This document shows, piece after piece, positions 15,322 through 24,648 of a stretch of DNA of 34,016 nt. The DNA comes from an uncultured Pelagibacteraceae bacterium (GTDB lineage: Bacteria > Pseudomonadota > Alphaproteobacteria > Pelagibacterales > Pelagibacteraceae): contig CACBMY010000007.1 in NCBI GenBank assembly GCA_902540545.1, positions 1 through 34,016 of the forward strand. The letters are read 5' to 3'. A program made the translations under genes and the position numbers. A model generated the notes under the pieces. That model saw nothing but the letters and a program-made list of their open reading frames with translations, was not told where the DNA came from and searched no databases. The number at the start of each line of letters is the position of its first letter. The stretch's first letter is position 1.

Positions 15322-17513
15322 TGGAAGTCACAGAAGCAGTTGCGGTAGATCACGGGTTAAAAAAAGAAGAGTTTTCAAAAATATGCGAACTTCTTAAGAG
15401 AACACCTAATTTAACTGAGCTTGCAATATTTTCCGCAATGTGGAACGAACATTGCTCTTATAAATCCTCTAAAAAACATTTAAAAAAAATGCACACTAAA
15501 GGAAAACAGGTCATTCAAGGACCTGGGGAAAATGCGGGTGTCATTGATATTGGAGATGACGATGCAATTGTATTTAAAATTGAAAGCCACAATCACCCTT
15601 CGTTTATTGAACCTTATCAAGGAGCAGCAACTGGAGTTGGTGGAATTATGCGAGATGTATTTACAATGGGAGCAAGACCAATAGCAAATTTAAATTCAAT
15701 TCATTTCGGTTCACCTCAACATAAAAAGACAAGAAACTTATTAAGAGGAGTTGTTAAGGGCATAGGTGGATATGGAAATTGTATTGGAGTTCCAACGATT
15801 GCTGGCCAAACAACTTTTGATGAGTCGTATAATGGCAATATTTTAGTAAATGCCATGACTCTTGGTTTAGTAAATAAAAATAAGATTTTTTACTCAAAAG
15901 CAGCTGGTTTAGATAAACCAGTAATATACGTAGGTTCAAAAACTGGAAGAGATGGAATTCATGGTGCCAGTATGGCTTCCGCAACTTTTGATGACAAAAT
16001 TGAAGAAAAAAAACCTACAGTTCAAGTTGGAGACCCATTTACTGAAAAACTATTACTTGAAGCATGCCTAGAGTTAATGGCTGATAATTCAATTATTGCA
16101 ATTCAAGATATGGGTGCAGCAGGATTAACATCTTCGAGTGTGGAAATGGCATCGAAAGGAAATCTTGGAATTGAATTAAATCTTAGCGAGGTCCCTTGTA
16201 GGGAAGAAAAAATGACACCATATGAAATTATGTTGTCTGAGAGTCAAGAGAGAATGCTTATTGTTCTTGAAAAAGGAAAAGAAGAACATGCGAAGAAAAT
16301 ATTTGATAAATGGAACCTAGATTTTGCAGTTATAGGTAAAACAACTAATTCAAAAAAAATAGAATTAATATTTGATAATAAAAAAGTTGCCGAAATACCA
16401 ATTGATCTTCTTGCTGAAAATGCTCCAATTTATGATCGTCCTTGGAAAAAAACTAAATTACCTCAAAAATTAAAATTTGATAAAGATGAATTTAAATCTC
16501 TAAAACTATCAGATTGTCTAAAGAAGATTTTAAGTAATTCAAATATTTCAGATAAAAAGTGGATATGGGATCAATACGATCATACAGTAATGGGTGATAC
16601 AATTCAAAAACCTGGAGGTGATGCTGGTGTTGTTAGAGTTCACGGGACCAATAAAGCGGTAGCAGCATCTGTAGATTCTTCTGCATTATATTGTTTCTCA
16701 CATCCATTAACTGGAGGAAAACAAATAGTTTGTGAGAGCTATAGAAATCTTATTTCGGTGGGAGCCAAACCTATTGCTATTACGAATTGTTTAAACTTCG
16801 GAAACCCAGAAAAGGAAAAAAATATGGGTGAATTTGTAGAATGTGTTGAAGGAATTACAGAAGCAAGTAAGTATCTAGATTTTCCAGTCGTATCTGGAAA
16901 TGTTTCATTTTATAACGAAACAAAAGATAAAGGGATAAAGCCTACGCCAACAATTGGAGGTGTTGGGCTAATCTCTGACTATCAACAGATGCTTACTATG
17001 GATTTTAAAACTGAAGGAAACTTAGTTTATGTAATTGGTAAAACCGATGGGTATTTAGATCAAAGTATTTTTGCAAGAGAGCTTTTAAATGAAAAAAAAG
17101 GTCCTCCACCAACAGTTAATTTATTTAACGAAAAAAACATTGGTGAGACTGTATTAGATTTAGCTAGAAAAAATCTTATTGTGAGCTGCCACGATGTATC
17201 ATTAGGTGGAATTTTAATCGCAGTATCAAAAATGTGTATTAAAGGAAAAAAGGGAATAAAAATTAATACACTTAAGGGTTTAACAAATAAATATGAATAT
17301 TTTTTTGGTGAGGATCAGGCTCGATATATTGTTGAAATACCTAAAGCTAGTTTGAAGAAAGTAAATGATATTTTAAACAAATATTCTGTACATTTCGATG
17401 AATTGGGGACAGTTAATGGACAATCAATCGAATATAAAGATGATATCAATTTGCCTATTGAAGAATTAGCAGATGCACATAAATATTGGTTAAAGAAGTA
17501 TATGGATAGCTAA
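15321..17513 (+). CDS. purL: FGAM synthase large subunit PurL (short type)
   Basis: PurL makes FGAM from FGAR, ATP and the ammonia released by PurQ. The 730-residue product is the short PurL lacking a fused glutaminase domain, consistent with separate purS and purQ upstream. It shows two AIRS-like halves: first half with [18 protein letters not shown] at about 39-56, [28 protein letters not shown] and [10 protein letters not shown]; second half with [29 protein letters not shown] and [10 protein letters not shown]. It overlaps purQ and bolA by one base each. No truncation or frameshift is seen. Confidence 0.96.
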   Translation: MEVTEAVAVDHGLKKEEFSKICELLKRTPNLTELAIFSAMWNEHCSYKSSKKHLKKMHTKGKQVIQGPGENAGVIDIGDDDAIVFKIESHNHPSFIEPYQGAATGVGGIMRDVFTMGARPIANLNSIHFGSPQHKKTRNLLRGVVKGIGGYGNCIGVPTIAGQTTFDESYNGNILVNAMTLGLVNKNKIFYSKAAGLDKPVIYVGSKTGRDGIHGASMASATFDDKIEEKKPTVQVGDPFTEKLLLEACLELMADNSIIAIQDMGAAGLTSSSVEMASKGNLGIELNLSEVPCREEKMTPYEIMLSESQERMLIVLEKGKEEHAKKIFDKWNLDFAVIGKTTNSKKIELIFDNKKVAEIPIDLLAENAPIYDRPWKKTKLPQKLKFDKDEFKSLKLSDCLKKILSNSNISDKKWIWDQYDHTVMGDTIQKPGGDAGVVRVHGTNKAVAASVDSSALYCFSHPLTGGKQIVCESYRNLISVGAKPIAITNCLNFGNPEKEKNMGEFVECVEGITEASKYLDFPVVSGNVSFYNETKDKGIKPTPTIGGVGLISDYQQMLTMDFKTEGNLVYVIGKTDGYLDQSIFARELLNEKKGPPPTVNLFNEKNIGETVLDLARKNLIVSCHDVSLGGILIAVSKMCIKGKKGIKINTLKGLTNKYEYFFGEDQARYIVEIPKASLKKVNDILNKYSVHFDELGTVNGQSIEYKDDINLPIEELADAHKYWLKKYMDS

Positions 17514-17743
17514 TGGCAATGGATTTAAAAGAAATTGAGAGTTTAATTAAGGAAGGATTACCTGACGCAAAAGTTGAAATTCAAGATTTAGCGGGTGATG
17601 GAAATCACTATTCTGCTACAGTGACATCATCTGAATTTTCAGGTAAAAGTAAAATAGAACAACATAAAATGGTGTATAATTCTTTAAAAGGTAAAATGGG
17701 AAATGAGCTTCACGCTTTAGCAATTAAAACAAAGGAAATTTAA
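17513..17743 (+). CDS. BolA-family protein
   Basis: The 76-residue protein is a BolA-like factor; members pair with CGFS monothiol glutaredoxins to hold or transfer [2Fe-2S] clusters and to regulate iron or stress responses. It shows the family layout: IESLIKEGLPDAKVEIQDLAGDGNHYSATVTSSEF in the first half, with the conserved GDGxHY stretch, and the HKMVYNSLKGKM helix motif in the second, followed by LHALAIKT. It starts with a one-base overlap with purL and is followed directly by the Grx4 gene with no spacer, a common alphaproteobacterial pair that supports joint function. The second Met (MDLKEI) may be the real start. Confidence 0.93.
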   Translation: MAMDLKEIESLIKEGLPDAKVEIQDLAGDGNHYSATVTSSEFSGKSKIEQHKMVYNSLKGKMGNELHALAIKTKEI

Positions 17744-18082
17744 ATGGAACAAGAAACAAATGATTTAATTAAAAGTGAAATTGAAAATAACGATGTATGT
17801 CTATTTATGAAAGGTACACCTGATGCACCTCAGTGTGGATTTTCAATGGCAACTTCAAATATTTTAAAAGTTCTTGAAGTAAATTTTAAAGGTGTAAATG
17901 TTTTAGCAGATCAAAAGTTAAGAGAAGGTATAAAAGTATTTAGTGATTGGCCAACCATTCCTCAATTATATGTTAAAAACGAGTTTATTGGTGGATGTGA
18001 TATCGTAAAAGAAATGTACGAGAGTGGAGAACTCGCTAAACTTTTTGAGTCTAAAGGAATAAATTTTAAAGCTAAGAATTAA
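17744..18082 (+). CDS. grxD: Monothiol glutaredoxin, Grx4/GrxD type
   Basis: CGFS glutaredoxins bind and transfer [2Fe-2S] clusters, usually with BolA partners, rather than reduce disulfides. The 112-residue product has KGTPDAPQCGFS with the cluster-binding Cys31, the TIPQLYV segment with cis-Pro near 70-77 and the glutathione-binding GGCDIV motif at about 83-88. The length fits Grx4 (about 110). Its start follows the bolA stop immediately. Its stop codon directly touches the rpsD stop on the other strand, so the two genes converge with no gap. Confidence 0.94.
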   Translation: MEQETNDLIKSEIENNDVCLFMKGTPDAPQCGFSMATSNILKVLEVNFKGVNVLADQKLREGIKVFSDWPTIPQLYVKNEFIGGCDIVKEMYESGELAKLFESKGINFKAKN

Positions 18083-18700
18083 TTATCTAGAGTAATATTC
18101 AATTACTAAGTTTGGCTCCATCACAACTGGGTATGGAACTTCTTCGAAAGATGGAACTCTTACAAATTTAACTTTTTTATTCTTTTCATCTAATTGTAGA
18201 TATTCTGGAACTTCTCTCTCTTTGTTAGCAAGAGCAATATCAATTAAAGCAAGTTGTTTAGATTTATCTCTAATTTCAATCGTATCTTCTTCTTTGACCT
18301 GATAACTCGCAATATTTACTTTTTTTCCATTAACTTTAACATGACCATGATTAATAAGCTGTCTTGATGAGAATATGGTGTTTGATAACTTTGATCTATA
18401 AATTACAGCATCCAATCTTCTCTCTAATAATCCAATTAAATTTTCAGCTGTATCGCCTTTTTTCATGATTGCTTTTTTGTAAACATTTCTAAACTGTCTC
18501 TCATTCATGTTTCCATAATAAGACTTCAATTTCTGTTTTGCTTGAAGTTGAATTCCGTAGTCTGAAGGTTTGCCAGCTTTTGTTTGTCCATGCTGTCCTG
18601 GAGGATAGGCTCTTGTATTAAAAGGACTTTTGGGCCTCCCCCATAAATTTACTTTTAATCTTCTATCTACTTTATGTTTAGAGTTTAATCTTTTTGTCAT
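18083..18700 (-). CDS. rpsD: 30S ribosomal protein S4
   Basis: S4 is a primary 16S rRNA-binding protein that starts assembly of the small-subunit body. The 205-residue sequence is of normal length, with the N-terminal domain ([32 protein letters not shown]), [13 protein letters not shown], and the S4 RNA-binding domain at about 93-155 ([39 protein letters not shown]). The missing N-terminal zinc-type Cys motif is common in alphaproteobacteria. It is a single gene 35 bases after the trmJ-type gene, possibly co-transcribed with it, and it converges without spacer on grxD. Confidence 0.97.
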   Translation of the reverse strand: MTKRLNSKHKVDRRLKVNLWGRPKSPFNTRAYPPGQHGQTKAGKPSDYGIQLQAKQKLKSYYGNMNERQFRNVYKKAIMKKGDTAENLIGLLERRLDAVIYRSKLSNTIFSSRQLINHGHVKVNGKKVNIASYQVKEEDTIEIRDKSKQLALIDIALANKEREVPEYLQLDEKNKKVKFVRVPSFEEVPYPVVMEPNLVIEYYSR

Positions 18701-18735
18701 TAGTATGAGGTCTTATAAGCCTAAGTTATGTTTTG

Positions 18736-19455
18736 TCAATCAACCTTTTCCTTACTTAAACCAGCAAATACACTCGATAAAATACGAGTTTCTTTTTCTG
18801 AAAGATTGAGTTTATAGAAAATACTTCTTAGATTTTCCATCATGATTGGTTTTTTTTCAGGTGGGTGAAAAAAATTCTTATTTTCTAAATTATTAATGCA
18901 CAAATTTAACATTCTTTGAATGTCATTCTTATTTGCACTTTTAATTTTTTTTGACTTTTCAAAGGAAAACTTTTTATTTGAAATTAGTCCACTTACTATT
19001 TGAGCTACTATAATTAGACTATGAGACAAATTTAAAGATCTAAAATTCCTATTACTTGGAATTTGTAAAGTATAATCAGCATAACTAACTTCATTATTTG
19101 ATAATCCAGATGCTTCTGATCCAAAAAGAAAACCAACCTTTTTTTTGTAATTAATCTTATTTAGATCAGTTATTGATATATGTTTAATATTTTTATTTCT
19201 AAATCTTGCAGATGTTGCAACTAATATATCCAAATTACTTAATGATGTTTCTAAATTTTCATATACTTTTGCTTTTTTAACAATATCCTTTGCCCCTACA
19301 GATGTTGCAATAATTTTATCATTTGGAAATGAGGGTTTTGGATTAACAATTGATAGATTATTAAAATTAAAGTTTTTTAAAGCTCTAGCACAGGCTCCTA
19401 TATTTTCTGATAGTTGAGGTTTGTGTAAAATAAAAGTTATATTTCTTAATGACAT
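18736..19455 (-). CDS. trmJ: TrmJ-type RNA 2'-O-methyltransferase
   Basis: This SPOUT methyltransferase most likely modifies ribose at position 32 of tRNA anticodon loops, as TrmJ does. It carries PQLSENIGACARALKNF at about 13-29 (motif 1), GFLFGSEASGLSNNE near 110-124 (motif 2) and RSLNLSHSLIIVAQ near 138-151 (motif 3), plus a TrmJ-like helical C-terminus (MMENLRSIFYKLNLSEKETRILSSVFAG). The track begins with a TTG at 19458; the ATG at 19455, which shares a base with the cimA stop (TGATG), is preferred, giving 239 residues. The target site is inferred from the family. Confidence 0.85.
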   Translation of the reverse strand: MSLRNITFILHKPQLSENIGACARALKNFNFNNLSIVNPKPSFPNDKIIATSVGAKDIVKKAKVYENLETSLSNLDILVATSARFRNKNIKHISITDLNKINYKKKVGFLFGSEASGLSNNEVSYADYTLQIPSNRNFRSLNLSHSLIIVAQIVSGLISNKKFSFEKSKKIKSANKNDIQRMLNLCINNLENKNFFHPPEKKPIMMENLRSIFYKLNLSEKETRILSSVFAGLSKEKVD

Positions 19456-21056
19456 CAAGTACTAGCAGGAGCATTATCCTTGAAAAGCTTATAATCCAAA
19501 CTATCAACTAAAGCTTTAAAAGATGCATCAATAATATTTGGAGAAACTCCTATTGTGAACCAATTACCATGTTTTGAGTCTGCGCTTTCTATAGAAACTC
19601 TAGTAACGGCTCCAGTTCCTGTATTTAAAATTCTAACTTTGTAATCAACAAGCTTTAAATCTTTTAAATATTCTGAATATTTTTCAAGTTTATTTACATT
19701 TTTTCTTATAGCATTATCTAATGCATTAACGGGTCCATTGCCCTCGCCTTCACATAGTATTTCATGACCATCTACTTCAAGTTTTGCTTTTGCAAATGAT
19801 ACAACTTCACCAGTTGAATCTTTCTTAACAGAAACATCATACTCATTAATTGAAATATATCTTGGTATTTCCCCCATCAATCTTCTAGCCAATAGTTCAA
19901 AAGATGCATCGGCACCATCGTAACTATATCCTATGAACTCTCTATCTTTTACTTCATGAAGAAGTTTTTTAATTTTTGGATCGTCTTTTTTAATATTAAT
20001 GCCAATTGCATTTAATCTAGACATTATATTAGATTGTCCAGATTGATCAGAAACAACAATATTCCTAGCATTGCCTACTTCATCAGGATTAATATGTTCA
20101 TAAGTTTTTGGATCTTTTTGTACAGCTGATACATGCATTCCACCTTTGTGTGAAAATGCAGATGCACCCACATAAGGTAAATGTTTATTAGGTTTTCTAT
20201 TCAGTATTTCATCTAATAATCTTGAACATTGAGTTAAATTTTTAATGTTTTCAGGTTTAATATTAATTTCATATTTATCTGAAAAATCTTTTTTTAAAAA
20301 AAAAGTTGGGATCAAAGACATCAAATTTGCATTACCACATCTTTCTCCTAGTCCATTAATTGTACCCTGAACCTGCCTAACTCCTGCTTGGACAGCTACT
20401 AAACTATTAGCAACTGCATTTTCAGTATCGTTGTGAGCATGAATTCCAAGATTTTTACCAGGTATATGTTTTGATACCTCTTCAACGATTTTAGAAACTT
20501 CGTGAGGCAATGTACCTCCATTAGTATCACATAAAACTATCCATCTTGCGCCATTATCATATGCAGCTTTTAAACATGATATTGCATACTCAGGATTTGA
20601 TTTATAACCATCAAAAAAATGTTCAGCATCAAACATAAATTCTTTACCTGAATTAACTATATGCTTTGCACTCTCCCTTATATTTTCTAAATTTTGATCG
20701 TTTGAAATACCCAAGGCGACATCAACATGAAAATCCCAACTTTTACCAAATAAACAAACTGATGAACTCTTTGAATTAATCAGAGATGACAACATAGGGT
20801 CGTTTTTTGCACTATGCTCTGATTTTTTAGTCATACCAAAAGCAGTAAGATTAGCATTTTTAAAATTTAGATCCTTATTGAAAAATTCTGTATCTGTTGG
20901 ATTTGCCCCTGGCCAGCCCCCTTCGATATAATCAACTCCTAAGTTATCTAAAGATTTAGCGATTTTTTCTTTTTCATTCAATGAAAAGTCAACGCCTTGA
21001 GTTTGTGCCCCATCTCTTAGTGTTGTATCAAATATATAGATTTTTTCTTTGCTCAT
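19455..21056 (-). CDS. cimA: (R)-citramalate synthase
   Basis: CimA condenses pyruvate with acetyl-CoA to citramalate, the first step of the threonine-independent route to isoleucine. It belongs to the DRE-TIM family: FDTTLRDGAQTQGV at the start holds the catalytic R-D, IHAHNDTENAVANSL supplies the metal-binding His pair, and GLGERCGNANL follows. The C-terminal regulatory domain with TGAVTRVSIES and the ending TIGVSPNIIDASFKALVDSLDYKL is typical of CimA rather than of isopropylmalate synthase or homocitrate synthase. The track start is a GTG at 21068 inside cysS; the ATG at 21056 (MSKEKIYIFD), overlapping the cysS stop as ATGA, is preferred, giving 533 residues. Confidence 0.93.
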   Translation of the reverse strand: MSKEKIYIFDTTLRDGAQTQGVDFSLNEKEKIAKSLDNLGVDYIEGGWPGANPTDTEFFNKDLNFKNANLTAFGMTKKSEHSAKNDPMLSSLINSKSSSVCLFGKSWDFHVDVALGISNDQNLENIRESAKHIVNSGKEFMFDAEHFFDGYKSNPEYAISCLKAAYDNGARWIVLCDTNGGTLPHEVSKIVEEVSKHIPGKNLGIHAHNDTENAVANSLVAVQAGVRQVQGTINGLGERCGNANLMSLIPTFFLKKDFSDKYEINIKPENIKNLTQCSRLLDEILNRKPNKHLPYVGASAFSHKGGMHVSAVQKDPKTYEHINPDEVGNARNIVVSDQSGQSNIMSRLNAIGINIKKDDPKIKKLLHEVKDREFIGYSYDGADASFELLARRLMGEIPRYISINEYDVSVKKDSTGEVVSFAKAKLEVDGHEILCEGEGNGPVNALDNAIRKNVNKLEKYSEYLKDLKLVDYKVRILNTGTGAVTRVSIESADSKHGNWFTIGVSPNIIDASFKALVDSLDYKLFKDNAPAST

Positions 21057-22414
21057 TTTAATTTCCACGAGGTTGTACCATCTTTATCTTCAATTAAAAT
21101 ACCCTTATCTAAAAGATCTTTTCTAATTTTGTCAGCTAATTCATAATTTTTTTCATCTCTTGCTTTATTTCTCTCAACTATTTTTGAATTAATTTCATCT
21201 TCTGAAAGAGAAATTATATTTTTTTTTGTTTGTAGCCACTCTTCCGAAGTATCAGTTAATAAACCTATAAAATTGCAAGCTTTTACAAAAGTTGCTTTAT
21301 CCTCGTTCGTTCCAGTTGAAGCTTTACCATATAAAGAATGTAAATTAGCAATATAGCCTGGAGTGTTTAAATCGTCATATAAAGGATCTAATAATTCGTC
21401 TGGTAATATTGTACTTTTATGAACATCAGAATAGGCTGAATACCATTTGCTTAAAGTCTTCTCACATTCTGATATTAGTTTTTCATTCCAATCTAATCCT
21501 TGTCTATAGTGAGCACTAATTAATGCTAATCTTAAAACTTGGCCATTATATTTATTTTTAAAATCTTTTATTTTTAAAATATTTCCCTGAGATTTTGCCA
21601 TTTTTTCATTAGAAAGAGTTATAAATCCATTATGAACCCAATAATTTGCAAATGAATTTGTTTCATTTGCACATCTTGATTGAGCAATCTCGTTTTCATG
21701 ATGAGGAAAAATCAAGTCTCTACCACCCCCATGAATATCAAATTCTTCACCCAAATATCTTTTAGACATAACCGAACATTCTAAGTGCCAACCTGGTCTG
21801 CCTTTGCCCCAAGGAGATTCCCATGAAGGCTCTTTATCTGTTGATGGTTTCCATAATACAAAATCTTCAGGATTTTTTTTTATTTCAGAAACCTCTACTC
21901 GTGAACCAGCTATTAATTCATCTAACTTTTTATTAGATAGTTTTCCATAATCACTAAATTTTTTTACTTCAAAATAAACATGCTTATCCTTTGAATATGC
22001 AAACCCTTTTTTCTCTAGTTCTGTGATCATTTCAATCATTTGTTTTATATTTTCTGTTGCCTTTGGTTCGCTGTTTGGTGTTTCACATTTTAAGTACTTA
22101 CAATCTTCATGAAAGTTTTCAGTAATTTTTGAAGTTAAGTCATTTATAGAAATATTTTGATCATTAGATGCTTTGATTATTTTGTCATCTATGTCTGTAA
22201 TATTTCTGATATATTTTACAGATGTTGATCCATATCTATATTTTAAAATTTTATACAGAATATCAAAAACGACTAATGGTCTAGCATTACCAATATGTGG
22301 ATCATCATAAACTGTAGGACCACAAACATACATGCCTATGGATTTTTCATTTTTGGGAGTAAATTTTTCTTTCTTACCACCTAGACTATTAGTTAAAAAT
22401 ATATCTTTAGCCAT
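21053..22414 (-). CDS. cysS: Cysteinyl-tRNA synthetase
   Basis: This class I enzyme charges tRNA-Cys. The 453-residue protein shows MYVCGPTVYDDPHIGNARP at about 28-46, with zinc ligand Cys31 and the HIGH-type HIGN at 40-43, further zinc ligands in GWHLECSVMS and HGGGRDLIFPHHENEIAQS, and the KMSKS loop as KMAKSQGN. The C-terminal part is slightly short but includes the anticodon-binding helices and VERNKARDEKNYELADKIRKDLLDKGI. It overlaps cimA by four bases (ATGA). An upstream gap of 45 bases separates it from nadE; a promoter there is possible but not evident. Confidence 0.97.
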   Translation of the reverse strand: MAKDIFLTNSLGGKKEKFTPKNEKSIGMYVCGPTVYDDPHIGNARPLVVFDILYKILKYRYGSTSVKYIRNITDIDDKIIKASNDQNISINDLTSKITENFHEDCKYLKCETPNSEPKATENIKQMIEMITELEKKGFAYSKDKHVYFEVKKFSDYGKLSNKKLDELIAGSRVEVSEIKKNPEDFVLWKPSTDKEPSWESPWGKGRPGWHLECSVMSKRYLGEEFDIHGGGRDLIFPHHENEIAQSRCANETNSFANYWVHNGFITLSNEKMAKSQGNILKIKDFKNKYNGQVLRLALISAHYRQGLDWNEKLISECEKTLSKWYSAYSDVHKSTILPDELLDPLYDDLNTPGYIANLHSLYGKASTGTNEDKATFVKACNFIGLLTDTSEEWLQTKKNIISLSEDEINSKIVERNKARDEKNYELADKIRKDLLDKGILIEDKDGTTSWKLK

Positions 22415-22459
22415 ACAACTAGGAATATACTTAAATTATAGATTTGTGAATCTATTTGA

Positions 22460-23197
22460 TTAATTAGGAATTTTGCATACTGGAATTGGTTCCATTTTAT
22501 GCAAATTTGCACTTCGAATTGAATTATATTTATCTCTATTTACAGAATTTTCATTATCCATTGCTTCTTCTAATTCTTTATATGACAAACCAAGCTGTCC
22601 CTCATCAGTACGACCATCATCCCATAAACCATCTGTCGGAGGAGCATCAATAATCTCTTTTAAAATTCCAAGTTCTTTACCAAGTTCCCATACCTCAGTT
22701 TTATTACAATCTGCTATTGGAGAAATATCTACTCCACCATCACCATATTTTGTATAAAAACCAACTCCAAAATCTTCTACTTTATTTCCAGTTCCAACAA
22801 CTATCCCATTGTTTGCTGCGGCTACCTGATAAAGCGTTGTCATTCTTAATCTTGCTCTAGAATTTGCCATTCCATGTTCACTACCAAAATTGTTTAGTGT
22901 TCCTTCAAATGTTTTAAATAAACTATCTAATTCTAATGTGTGTCCCTCTACATTGCTAAAATTCTTCTTTAACCATTCTTGATGTGCCAAACTTAAATCA
23001 TGTTGTGCAGATTTTTGTTTTATAGGCATTGATAAAACAATTGTTTTTAAACCTGTCATTGCACTTAATGTACTTGAGACAGAAGAGTCTATTCCACCAG
23101 AAATACCAATCACTAAAGATTGAGCTTTTTTTGGCATAGAATTTACATAATCTGAAATCCAGTTTTTAATATGATTTACTTTATCTCTAGGGTTCAT
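22460..23197 (-). CDS. nadE: NAD+ synthetase, ammonia-dependent size
   Basis: NadE amidates nicotinic acid adenine dinucleotide to NAD with ATP. The 245-residue product has the PP-loop SGGIDSS at about 33-39, the MTTLYQVAAANNGIVVGTGNKVE block, and TKYGDGGVDISPIADCNKTEVWELGKELGI. It lacks the N-terminal glutaminase domain of the larger glutamine-dependent enzymes, so it should use free ammonia or a separate partner. It lies 37 bases after the DAHP synthase gene. With nadK in this window, it supplies NADP. Confidence 0.94.
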   Translation of the reverse strand: MNPRDKVNHIKNWISDYVNSMPKKAQSLVIGISGGIDSSVSSTLSAMTGLKTIVLSMPIKQKSAQHDLSLAHQEWLKKNFSNVEGHTLELDSLFKTFEGTLNNFGSEHGMANSRARLRMTTLYQVAAANNGIVVGTGNKVEDFGVGFYTKYGDGGVDISPIADCNKTEVWELGKELGILKEIIDAPPTDGLWDDGRTDEGQLGLSYKELEEAMDNENSVNRDKYNSIRSANLHKMEPIPVCKIPN

Positions 23198-23234
23198 AAT
23201 TCAAATATAAGAAAAAAAATTTATTTTTAAACTG

Positions 23235-24614
23235 TTAAGATGCCGCTTTAATTGCAGATTTAGAATACAAACTGTTCTTTTTTATCTCATCTGAAATTAG
23301 AAATGCTAGTTCTATAGCTTGGTCGGAGTTCAATCTTGGATCACAGTGGGTATGATATCTGCTTGATAAGTCTGCATCAGATATTTTTTTTGCTCCACCA
23401 GTACACTCTGTCACATCTTGCCCCGTCATTTCTACATGAAGACCTCCTGCATAGGAACCTTCAGCTTGATGAACTGCAAATACATTTTTAACTTCGCTTA
23501 CAACATCATTAAACGGTCTAGTTTTAAAACCAGTAGTTGATTTAATTGTATTCCCATGCATTGGATCACATGACCAAACAACATTTAATCCTTCTTTTTT
23601 AATCCCTCTAATTAATTTTGGTAAGAATTTTTCAACGTTTTGATGACCAAATCTTGAGATTAAAGTTATTTTTCCTTTTTCATTTTTAGGATTTATAACT
23701 TCACATATTTTTGCAATCTCATCAGGTTTTGAAGTTGGGCCACATTTGATACCGATTGGATTTTCTATTCCTTTACAAAATTCAACATGTCCTCCATCTA
23801 ATTGTCTTGTTCTATCTCCTATCCAGACAAAATGAGCTGAGGTATCGTGATATTCACCCGTGGTTGAGTCTACTCTTGTCATGCTTTCTTCAAAAGGTAA
23901 GTGTAAAGCTTCATGAGAAGTCCAAAAGTTAACTGTGTATAATCTATTATTAAAATCAGATGTAATTCCACAAGCATCCATAAAAGCTAATGCATCTGCT
24001 ATTTTGTCTTCTAACTCTTTAAACTTCTTAGCTTGAGGACTTTTCTTAATATAATCTAAATTCCATAAATGAACCTTGTTTAGATCGGCAAAACCACCTT
24101 TTGAAAATGCTCTTAAAAGGTTTAAAGTTGAAGCAGATTGAGAATAAGCCTTAAACATTCTTTTTGGATCAGGTCTTCTAGCTTTTTCATTAAAATCTAT
24201 TGCATTTATATTGTCTCCCAAATAACTTGGTAATTCTTTATCACCTTGTTTTTCAGTTGGAGCACTTCTTGGTTTTGAAAATTGTCCAGCAATTCTTCCA
24301 AGTTTTACAATAGGTAAAGAAGCTGAGTAAGTCATCACTAAAGCCATTTGAAGAATAACCTTAAAAGTATCTCTTATATTGTCAGGATGAAATTCCGCAA
24401 AACTTTCTGCACAATCACCACCTTGTAATAGAAAAGCTTTTCCATCATTGACCAATGCTAACTGATCTTTCAAATGTCTTGTTTCACCTGCAAAAACTAG
24501 AGGAGGAAAGGTTTTCAATTTATTTAAAACCATCTCCAATTCCTTCTCATCTTCATATTGAGGAATATGTTTGACAGGGTATTTTCTCCAGCTATTTATT
24601 TTCCAATTTTTCAT
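23235..24614 (-). CDS. DAHP synthase, class II
   Basis: This enzyme joins phosphoenolpyruvate and erythrose 4-phosphate in the first step of aromatic amino acid synthesis. The 459-residue protein is of the plant-like class II type. Its marks are LLQGGDCAESFAEF at about 62-75, VKLGRIAGQFSKPRS near 102-116, the IGDRTRQLDGGHVEFCKGI segment, GIKCGPTSKP, VVWSCDPMHGNTIKS near 349-363 and GGLHVEMTGQDVTECTGGA near 394-412. These contain the expected metal-binding Cys, His and Glu. No fused chorismate mutase or separate regulatory domain is visible. It lies between glmS (34-base gap) and nadE on the same strand. Gene names vary (aroG, aroH), so none is given. Confidence 0.95.
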   Translation of the reverse strand: MKNWKINSWRKYPVKHIPQYEDEKELEMVLNKLKTFPPLVFAGETRHLKDQLALVNDGKAFLLQGGDCAESFAEFHPDNIRDTFKVILQMALVMTYSASLPIVKLGRIAGQFSKPRSAPTEKQGDKELPSYLGDNINAIDFNEKARRPDPKRMFKAYSQSASTLNLLRAFSKGGFADLNKVHLWNLDYIKKSPQAKKFKELEDKIADALAFMDACGITSDFNNRLYTVNFWTSHEALHLPFEESMTRVDSTTGEYHDTSAHFVWIGDRTRQLDGGHVEFCKGIENPIGIKCGPTSKPDEIAKICEVINPKNEKGKITLISRFGHQNVEKFLPKLIRGIKKEGLNVVWSCDPMHGNTIKSTTGFKTRPFNDVVSEVKNVFAVHQAEGSYAGGLHVEMTGQDVTECTGGAKKISDADLSSRYHTHCDPRLNSDQAIELAFLISDEIKKNSLYSKSAIKAAS

Positions 24615-24648
24615 TTCAACTCAGAATTGTTTTAACAGACTTTATTAT

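Noticed and set aside
21057-21068. GTG start of cimA four codons upstream
   Set aside because: The ATG at 21056 overlaps the cysS stop as ATGA and begins directly before the conserved YIFDTTLRDG segment.
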